Assembly: GCA_024704765.1 (NCBI GenBank)
Contig: JAKMXF010000340.1
Location: 62,001 to 126,000 of the forward strand
DNA length: 64,000 bases
Direction: 5' to 3'
DNA from: Oopsacas minuta
Taxonomy: Eukaryota > Porifera > Hexactinellida > Lyssacinosida > Leucopsacidae
The notes beneath the pieces are model-generated. The model was not told the DNA's origin and did not search any database. It was given only the letters and a program-made list of their open reading frames with translations. The translations under genes and the position numbers were made by a program. Each line of letters opens with the position of its first letter. Position 1 is the first letter of the stretch. This document shows positions 18,631 through 28,400 of this stretch, in pieces.

Positions 18631-21600
18631 ATGACGAGCGAACCTTCGCAAACGGACAATAACGAATCCTTCCCAACAGACACTGAAATATCTTCCGAAT
18701 CAGCTACCGAAGAACGACTACCACCTCGGAAACTGCAAAAATGGTCCGAAACAACAAGCAACACTGAAAGTGGGAAGCTCGCATCTCCTGTACGAATTTA
18801 CATGTCACTAGATGAACAGAGTAGATCTACAAATAATGAGTGGACACCTCAGGCTATGTTTGAACATCACGAGAAGAAATATAACTTCAAGTTAGTCTAT
18901 GATAAATTCATTTCGAATACAGTAAGCATACTTGCCAACAGTTACGGGAGATTTCATTTGGAAAGTTTTGGAATCCCCGTGAATATTTTTCCTATTTTTT
19001 GCTATATTTCTGGATATTTTCGGGTGGTATAGGGGGAATTTGTATAAGGATTGGTAGTATGCGGCAGCCTCAGCTTAATAGGTTATTTAGACCCGATTAT
19101 TGGAGATGTTTAATAAGATTATCATGATTTGGCTTCTACCATGTGGCCCGATTAACCAGTGATCATATCATAATTGCCAACCCTCACGGATCCCTGAATA
19201 ATCCCCAGATTACACGTCTTATCCAGCGCGAATTTTCATACAAAATTCAACATTTCCTGAATTTTGTTCCATTTTTGTTATATTTTTGGATATTTTGGGG
19301 TGTAAGGTATAATCTCAGGAAAATATTGAAAATCTCAGTAATTTGTGTAAGGGCTTGGAAGTATGCCTAAGTGCCATTAACATTTTTCCAATCTCAAGAT
19401 TCTATTTATCTTCTTTGTTTCCATTCACCAGGAGTACATATGATGAACTTGAATACACCACACCATTACCAGTAGCTAGTGACGATCAGCTGTTGAAAGC
19501 AACACGAATGGAAAACGAAATTTTGCGAGAGGGACAACATGACGAAGAGGATTACGAACGTTCGGAGGAAGACCTTTTCTCAAAAGTTTTACGACCTGGG
19601 AACAAACAAAATTATTACCGCGGAGGCAGTCAAAAACAAAAAAATCGAAAAGAATTTGACCGAAAACCTGATAAGAAAAATATTCACCCTGAAGCACTGG
19701 ATTTACCTGAATGGCGACAAACTGCGTTTACGAAATTAAAGAATAATCAAAGTGAAAGTACTATTCAACATGTTAAACAGCCAAAATGTGAAGATAAACC
19801 CGAAAAATTTGACACTCCAGTTTCCGAAGAAATAAGTGATAATTCGATAGAAGTAGAAAACCAATTAAATCGAACACAATTCGACGTAGTAGATATAGCA
19901 CCATCTGCTGGAAGGAATAAAACTTCCATTCAAAAGAAAAAAGATGCGATTGAGTATATAGAATCACATTCTAGGGAAGAAATAAAACAAAATTTTATAA
20001 GTTTTTCGCATGATTTAACACCAAGGATTAGTACAATCGCGAAAATTCCACAAGAAAGTACGAATAGTAACGCCGATCTCACATCAAACTCGTATCACAA
20101 TCTTGAAATATTTCTCGCATCAAAATCCGTACCGAATTTAGAATCCAATTCAATAAAAGGCGAAGTTACAATAGAAAATAATAATATGACGTCATCAAGT
20201 ATTGGCGTGTCAGAAGACTGGGAATCAGAAACAGCTGATAAATTCGCGTTAGAAAGCGCGAGTGAACAATCATCAATTCAATCACAATTAACACCAATAC
20301 ACACACATACACATAGTCACGATTCACAAGATTCAGGCGTACTCGACTCAGAGTATCCCCCCTCGACAGAGAGTGACAATTATAACCATACAGACAACGA
20401 TTTATACAAACAAGGTAGTTCTACGTTAAACCCACAAGCTGAAGAGTTCCGTTTCGATATGTCTAAACTGAGTGACGTCATTTTACAAGATCCAGCGTAT
20501 ATAAGATCCATGCGTAAAGGTGGATCACAAAAGTATGCCAAACAGCCTAATGCATCTATGCGTGGACGTGGGAATTCTGTAGTTCCAAGCCAGAGGAGTG
20601 GCACAGGAACATCTAGTGCCCCACCCACTTTCAGTAAAAAACCGGAAATCCCATCACCTGGGAGTGGAGGGAAAGGGAAAGGGTATACAGAGAGTATTGT
20701 AGGGCCTACAGGCTATTCTACACAGAAACGAGGGAATCGTAAAAGTGGAAGGTAAGAACAAAAGACCTTTAACCTTTTTCTCAAAGTCGACTTATATTTC
20801 TTACAAATATTTAATCAAATCAATATTCTTGTATAGGTACAAATCATTGAAGCATCAGGGCTACAAGCCAAACTATGAGATGGAACAACAACTCTACACA
20901 TTACCTGGTTCTCAATTCCAAGTATTAGCCAACCCTAACGGTGTATTCTACCAACCATCAGGTCTTATGACACACATACAACAATCAAGTAAACCAGGGC
21001 CAATACCACAACCATTACAGATGAGTACACATCATAATACACAGATTCCTAATATACAGCCATTACAAGCTATGCAAAATCCACAGTTAGCTATGCAACA
21101 AGTATCATATCCAAGTTTGTTATACTTTAGCTAGGTTATCTATAGCAATGCTTCTTCTAATGATTGAGCGATACTAACTGTTTAATGCTTGAAGGAGTTA
21201 ATCCCTCATAACTGTGATCAAATTATAAATCTTTGCACGTCCAGAATGAAATACTCGCTTTTATTGAAGTAATTATCGCGGTCCCTTGAGCTTCTATCTG
21301 TCAGTAATATATTCTAATTTACAAATTATACTTCTCTTATAGGATTTCCGTTATCCTCACAAATGCCTGAAGATCCACAATCACTAATCCCACCTCAGGG
21401 AACCCAGATACTAATAGGCCCAGATGGAATTCCAATTTCCTTACCACCTACACAATCTGACTACCAACCTTATCCACAACAATCACCCCATGGCTACGCC
21501 CAACTACAACCTACCGAATCCCCACAACAGTATATTTTACCGCAATATATCCCGGGAAATTCTGCACCACACCAACACGGTTATATACCAATGGAATCAC

Positions 21601-21683
21601 AGCTAAATCAAGTATTATACTCTCAATATCCACCGCAAGGCATTATACAGTTACAAAACAATCCAAAATCAAACTTATATTGA
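18631..21683 (+). CDS. ATXN2: Ataxin-2-like protein (LsmAD + PAM2, no LSm seen), 4 exons
   Basis: Exons 18631-18890, 19432-20751, 20837-21114 and 21343-21683 give 732 residues in phase. The LsmAD domain spans the first junction: EWTPQAMFEHHEKKYNFK then STYDELEYTTPLPV, matching WDPNDMF...STYDSSLSSYTVPL of animal ataxin-2, followed by an acidic helical stretch. A long disordered Ser/Gln/His-rich region leads to a PAM2 motif, STLNPQAEEFRF (about residue 415), which binds the MLLE domain of poly(A)-binding protein. The C-terminus is Pro/Gln/Tyr-rich. Family role: RNP granule and mRNA translation/stability factor. Odd: the LSm fold that precedes LsmAD in ataxin-2 is absent from the 88 residues before it and from the 426-bp spacer. 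The last junction uses a GTTTGT donor and is less certain. Confidence 0.87.
18925..19065 (+). mobile_element. Family E MITE, copy 1 in ataxin-2 intron 1
   Basis: Opens CATACTTGCCAACAGTTACG and contains TTTGCTATATTTCTGGATAT and TTGGTAGTATGC near its right end. It has the same block order as the next element and as the inverted copy in the COX6A intron. Confidence 0.65.
19160..19372 (+). mobile_element. Family E MITE, copy 2 in ataxin-2 intron 1
   Basis: Opens AATTGCCAACCCTCACGGAT, contains TATTTTTGGATATTTTGGGG and AAAATCTCAG, and closes TTGGAAGTATGCC. With copy 1 it fills most of the 541-bp intron. Confidence 0.7.
21240..21302. repeat. Family A fragment in ataxin-2 intron 3
   Basis: A remnant containing ATTGAAGTAATTATCGCGG and TCCCTTGAGCTTC, the internal blocks of family A, without terminal repeats. 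It lies about 40 bp upstream of the exon 4 acceptor. Confidence 0.6.
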
Positions 21684-22486
21684 AAATACAAACAAACACA
21701 AACAAACATATAAAAAGACAACAAACAACAACAAATTTTAACAGTAGAGATGTCACTTATTTAACATGTTGAAAATTATCATGTTCTGTGTGAGGTTTGA
21801 GCAAGATTCGCGGTTTCTAACACCATGAATTGGATTCTAATAGGTTAAATACGTATTTAGAAATATTATTATTACATTATTATTATTATTATAGTATATG
21901 CTGTTTTGGTTTTGGTCTTTTCACACGATTGAATGGGTTATATATTTGTTTCCATCAATTGTATTACTCTTGGTGTATGCTTTATACTGTAGTAATAATA
22001 CATAACGGTGTCAAGAATTCTTGATAATCGATTTGTTATCTTAATCAATGTATATTGTATGAGCAGGTAAGTTTGAGTATTGGGTTTGGAGATTTTGAAG
22101 ATTTTCTTGTCTAAGTCTGGCTATTTACTTGTCTAATCCGAATATTCACACTATTTTCTTAACTCCGAGCATTCACACTACCATCCAAAGTTAATTCAAT
22201 GTTCGAACATAGAAATTCTTTCCTAAATATCACATCATCATCATCATCATCATTCACACTACTTTCCATGTTCGATCATTTACATGTAATATTTTGCGAG
22301 ACCCGGCTTAGACAAGTAAAATATAAATTTATACGAGAAGTGAAACTGATAGGACTTTGGAAATAGTGTGAATGATCGAATATTGAAATTTAGTGTGAAT
22401 GATTGGAGAGTACTGATCAGCTTTTTTAACATATTAAAATCTATAATTTAAGCCATCTCAACAAACGGTTTTATTACTTATTAGCT
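21684..22486. other. Intergenic region upstream of the TRP-like gene
   Basis: Contains an ATT microsatellite (about 21867-21893), an ATC/CAT microsatellite (about 22231-22252) and an inverted-repeat element (separate entry). No extra exon is seen. The promoter of the TRP-like gene should be here. Confidence 0.55.
22095..22410. mobile_element. Inverted-repeat element upstream of the TRP-like gene
   Basis: The left arm carries CTTGTCTAAGTCTGG and GAATATTCACACTATTTTC. The right arm carries the reverse complements GGCTTAGACAAGT and AAATAGTGTGAATGATCGAA. The arms are imperfect and the (CAT)n tract lies between them. This looks like a decayed MITE or foldback element. Confidence 0.5.
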
Positions 22487-25400
22487 ATGGATACACGTAA
22501 ACTCGTACGGCAAGCTACATTTGGGGACCCTGGTTTAAAGGAAATGCATAAGACGCCATCACAAGATTCTCAAATTTCACGTCAGTCAATCAAAGAGAGC
22601 AAATTGTGCACGATCTCAATCGCATCTTTTCCATTCAAAAAGGACCAAATTTTGCTTGGAAAACCAGCAATAGATGAGCACTATATGGTTGTTAGTAGTC
22701 TGAGTGACGTCGCTGAAACACGTCAAGTGCCTAGCTCCATAGTACACGAATTGACATATAGTTATGTGGAGGATGAACTCAAACATGATGAAAATCATTT
22801 TGATTTCTTGATTAGCAAATTAGCTGAGCCTGACCTCAGAGAGATTATTGATCTCGCAATTGAACAATTGCCTTCAATATTTGATCCCAAATCTTCGCCA
22901 CAAGTGCGAGAAAGGTGACTTTAATAGTAGCGGAGCACTGTCTGGCCAAAAGCATTTGAACGCTTAGCCTTTATTGGCACACGGCAACAATGTCCATTAG
23001 ATTTCGTTGCATACCACCTAATATTCAACATAGTTTTTTTCATGTGCCACTTGCCCCAAAGGTGTTAGCGTGTTCCACTATTTTCGCTAGACAGTTTATT
23101 GTACCAATTAGAAATTAGTGAACTATAATTTCCTATATATACTCTAGAAAGTTTGTATATTCCGCGAGATTAGGAATGTATTAACTTCTCGAGTGTAAAT
23201 AGGATATTAGACCAGAACATCAAGTTTTCCCTTTCGAGCAATGAAAAACCTTTTCAATTGGTCAATAATCAGACCGTTGTGATTAAATTTCCCTCTCCGA
23301 GAGGCTAATCGCGAATAGATTTAGAAATTCTGGGTTTCGCACTGAATATTTGAATTTATTTAATTTTATGGTTGTCTAACAATTCCTATTTCCTTCAGTA
23401 TCTTCCTATTGATAGTCAAACTAGGGAAAACTGAGATTCTAGAATATTTCTATGATAAATGGAGTGAAGAAATCGATTTCTTACGAATAACAGATTCAGA
23501 TGGAAACACATTGTTACATACAGCTGTATTGAATTGTAATAGTGTTACATTCAAAACTGTATTAGATAAAGCAACTGAGATAACAAGTCATGCTTTTACT
23601 TCTGAAAGAGGTAATTTATATTTGGAAATATTTTCCTGGATTAACATACTTGGGTTCTGGCTACCACGACTCCAAATACAGAGAATTAAAATGTAATTAT
23701 CATATTTTACAATCATACCAACTTCCCGCTACTATATATAGTAATATTCCAGTGTATATTCATATTTGCCAAACATCTAAAACAACCGATATCTGATCTA
23801 ATATAACAAAATCTTTCCACCAATATATCATCAAATTTACTGCTTCCAATTTTATGAATCATACTTATCTTATAAACCACATTAAAGACTGGAAAGAACT
23901 AAAAGTATAAATAGAGAAATCCATTTATATATATCCACTTATAATGTGTAATTTTCTCAGAATTTTAGCTATAAATTTCGCGCTTTTCGCGGTCGCTAAT
24001 GGAAGGATTTGTATATCTCAATGTCTAGCAGATAATCTAAGTGATGGTTCGTCAATAAATCTATGTTCATTACAAGATTTAGAGGCCGAAATATGTTTCC
24101 TTGATCCTGGAGAAGTTGTCACATGTGTTTTGGTTATGACACTTATTGTTTGTGTATTTTCCGCGTTTTTTGGTGGTTTAATGGTGTATTTACTTTGTCA
24201 CCCTAAGAAGAGTAAATTTTTCATAATATAAAATTGCGAGTTTGTTATTTGTATTTTGTTATTATTCTTGTAATCATTAGTTATTGTTATGTTTGAGATT
24301 AATATTAATAAATATATTACTAATTATATTTTGTATACCGAAATTCCAACAAAATAGCTCAATTGAACATTCCATAGCATCGGTTTTGTCGAAATAAATA
24401 ACATGTCCTTGTAGTGTAACTTCCATAAACGGAGCCTGTGGAATGGAAACGGTGAACATCTGGGAAAGGAGTGTAATACCAAAGGAGCGAAGTCCTACTC
24501 CAATACGAATATTCCTCCACAAAATGGGAAATTGGCAGAAACGAGGTAGCATTTCGGCGTCCCTCCACCTGTATGTGGAGGTTACACACTGTATGCATAT
24601 ATTTCATTTTTCGAATAATATTACTCTATATATCACCCCATAGGAAACGTGAAGAAATCACACAGCCACTCAACAGAAAAACTCGATCTAACAGACTACA
24701 TAAACACAGCAAACAACGCTGGATATACTGCAATACATTTAGCCGTAGACTTCACATTCAGCCTTGGTATAGAAGTTCTAATACAAAAAGGTGGTGACGT
24801 CACTATTAGTAATAATGAGAATAATACACTATTACATTCAGCTGCTATTAATAATAAAGCTAAATCATTGAGAATTGTTTCTGATACTTTACGTGGTATT
24901 TCAAAGGAAGGAATATTCACTTGGAAACAGGAATTACAGAGGAAGAATGGTATTGGATATATACCGGTTATGTTAGCTACTGAGAAGTCGTCTATAAAGG
25001 TAAATACAGTCAAGCCCTCTCGTTATATCAAGAGGGGACCGCGATAGTTACTTCGATAAAATCGATGTAATATATGTTACTTTGACGGTTTGGGGCCATA
25101 TTTGTACAATCTCAGATTTCGATATACGCGGGCATTTCTATATATCCGTGTCCGATATAAACGGAAATTGACTGTACAATGAAAATTTTTTCACAGCGAT
25201 TCGTTTGTTTTATAAGTAAACGAATTTATAGACTGTACCGATCTCGAATTCATACCCCAAGTAGTGCGAATATTCATCAGAAAAGCTTTATACAGTCATC
25301 TCCCGTTATAACGAAGTCTGAAAATCATACAAAAATTTCTTGGAATTTTAGAAAAGTTCCAAAATTTCCAAGTTTTACATCCATAATTACCAATTTCAAG

Positions 25401-28400
25401 CATTTATTTGGGAAAAGGCAATATATAAATCGTACAAATATGGTCACACCCCGTTCCTTGAGCTTCGACATAACGGGAGTAAACTAACTGTTTTTTTATA
25501 TAATTTACGCATATATCGTTTAGATACTTCTAGAATATTCTAATCTTGAAGAACACGTACATGATGAACACGGCAACCTGCTACACTGGGCTACAGCTAA
25601 TAACAGAACACATTTAATAACGTTATTACTCGAGCAAGAACATATAGAGTTAGAACAAGAGAATGAGAGAGGATTAACCCCTTTATGTATTGCATCGCGA
25701 TGGGGATATATGTTGATAACTGAATCTCTGTTGAAAGCAGGGACGAAGCCGAATTTTGTATGTTCTACAGGTTTGTGTTTGTTTCTATTAGTTCACTGAA
25801 TTTCCTTTGCCAATTGATTTATGTCGAATCCCCAAGCGATATATTTTGCTTGATTGGGTCGCTTGACCAGAAACAGGACCATGTACAGTTTTACTAGGAA
25901 TTCGCTCTATATATTATCACTCCGTTTCCAGAAGTTCCCCGTTCCACAGGCACCGTTTGTGGAGGTTACACTGTAATTCAAAACTCGCCAAAAAATCCCT
26001 GATTTAAATAAACTGCCCAGGACTTGAGTTTCCATATCAAAACTATCAGAAAAATACATACAAATTCCCGCTAACACATTTCCAACATATATTTAGGTCT
26101 GACTGCAATGAACTATGCTTGTCAATACGGACATAGTGAGGTAGTAGAGTATTTACTGCAACTTGGAGCTGAACTTAATTCTGATGAAATGGAGAATTCT
26201 GCTCTACACTCTGCTATATATGGCGGTCAGGTTGAGATTTCTAAGTGAGTTTTACCTCTGAGTTATCAACTGGGGTTTCCAGGATTGTGGACGCTCTTTT
26301 AGGCATAGGAATTACAGTCAAATCCTGTTATATCTAAGCTCAAGGCACCGCGATAATTACTTCGATATATCCGGTGAAATATATGTTTCTTTCAAGATTT
26401 GGGGGCCTTATTTGTACAATTTCAGACGTCGATAAAGCTGATATTTCGCTGTATCACTGTTCGATATAATAGGGGTTGACCTTGATAGAAACTACAGTAC
26501 ATTTGTGAAGTAGAATCTGTTAGTATTTATCAGGCTACTAAAAGTGTGATAATTTCAATTTCCATCCTATAACTCGTTGTTACATATTTCATGGATTTCG
26601 TAGGTAAATTCCTGAAGAGTAATTGTCTTGTCACTGGAATTAATTCGAAATATTTTACATTTTCATTGTTGTTTACTGATGGCTTCAAGTGTTTACGTAA
26701 TTCACGTGCATCTCACAATCACTGAGTATGCACTTAAATTTCGCCAATAAATACCAAATATTCCGCATAATTCTATTAACTCCAATACCAGCGACTTCAT
26801 AATGGCTAAAAAATCCTGTCTCAATCTCAGCTTCGATCAATCAATCAATACTGAACCAGAAGATGTAGGAGAGTTCCTGAGAGCATTTCAGTTGAGTAGC
26901 ACTTATTCGGAAAATAAATTCGCGGCGAAACACACTACAAGTTCTCATGGGCTAGAACTGGCTGATCACCTTAAGCGGCCTGTCACAGGAAAAATGGGAT
27001 TCTTATATCACCACCATGGCATATACGTTGGAAATGGCCATGTGATAGATTTCAATGATGTAGGTGTTCGTATGAAATCATTAAATGAATTCTTAGACGG
27101 ACATGAGAACGAATGTGAAATAGTATATACAAGACGTAACTTTTCGCGTAAAGAGATTTGTCATCGCGCATTTGCCTTATTCACGGGTGAGGAGAAATTT
27201 GGCAGCTACAATTCTGCGGTAAATAACTGCGAACATTTCGCCATTTACTGTATAACAGGTGAAAAGTCTTCTAGCCAAACTGACAACACGATTTCTGGCA
27301 TACTTAACCTGGCCGGTTTATTTGGGAAAATCCTCTTAGATGCTGTTCTAGATTCTGATTCAGACTAACGAATGACAGCTCCGTAGCACTTAGAAACAGT
27401 ATAATGTTTGTAGTATTTATCTCTAGTATAACTAGCTGCTCTTAGAGCTATGTGTAGGATCGTTACGATCATTAGTATTTTTGTATGACAGATATTTCTA
27501 TTAGATTCTAGATTCTAATAAATATTTACAAAATTGAGTTTATAGTACACAAAGGGAAGTAAGGATTCCTATGGTTACATCATGTTGTCCACCAGTAACA
27601 AACACGGTAGGTAGTTGAACGTGGCATTTATAGAAATATCTGTCCGTACCTACAGAAATCTAAGCCCTTAATGGGAATATTTGAAATACGTACAACTCAA
27701 TTCCTTAGGTATCTGCTAGATGTTCATCACATTGATCCAAACCTGTACAAATCAAAAGGCACTCCATTATATGAAGCAATCAAAGGCGGTTTGTTATGCT
27801 TTTATTAGTTGAAACTATAGTCATTGATAATATAGAAAACATTGTATAAGCACGTAATATATGCGAAAGGTAATTTCGACGTACAGTTTCACATTCCTGA
27901 CAAATAATAGGAAAATATTCCCCTTTATTTTCATTAAGACAAAACAATCCTATATTTGATTGGGATCTCACCTGTCGTCATATGGACTTTGACGACAAGT
28001 GAGATTAAACAACATGACCAAACGTGGCGAATAATGACCTCTCTGAACCAACAACTTGGCTTGGGGTTGACGTGATACAAATTTTTGAGAGTTTGAGCCA
28101 AGTAATTAACATATATCCAGTTATTTAAGTTGCTTTTATTAACCAGGTCGCACACCCTGTGTAAAGCTCCTACTAAAGCATGGAGCTAATCCACAACTAT
28201 CTCTTGACGTTCATGGGTTTCGTCCGTTGCATGCTGCTATAAAGAATAATCAGAGACAGGCAGTTAAACTGTTGCTACAGTTTGGTGCTGGTGCAGATGA
28301 AACAATGTTTGGAGGTGTTACTCCTGCTATTTTAGCTGCAGAGAATGATCAAGCTAATCTCCTGTCTCTTCTAATGGATGAAGGAATAAGTATTACCAAA

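Noticed and set aside
22231-22252. CAT repeats as a CRISPR-like or regulatory array
   Set aside because: A simple trinucleotide microsatellite; no spacers.
24359-24643. Overlapping short frames on both strands near 24.4-24.6 kb
   Set aside because: They fall within the family B inverted-repeat element and reflect its palindromic ends.
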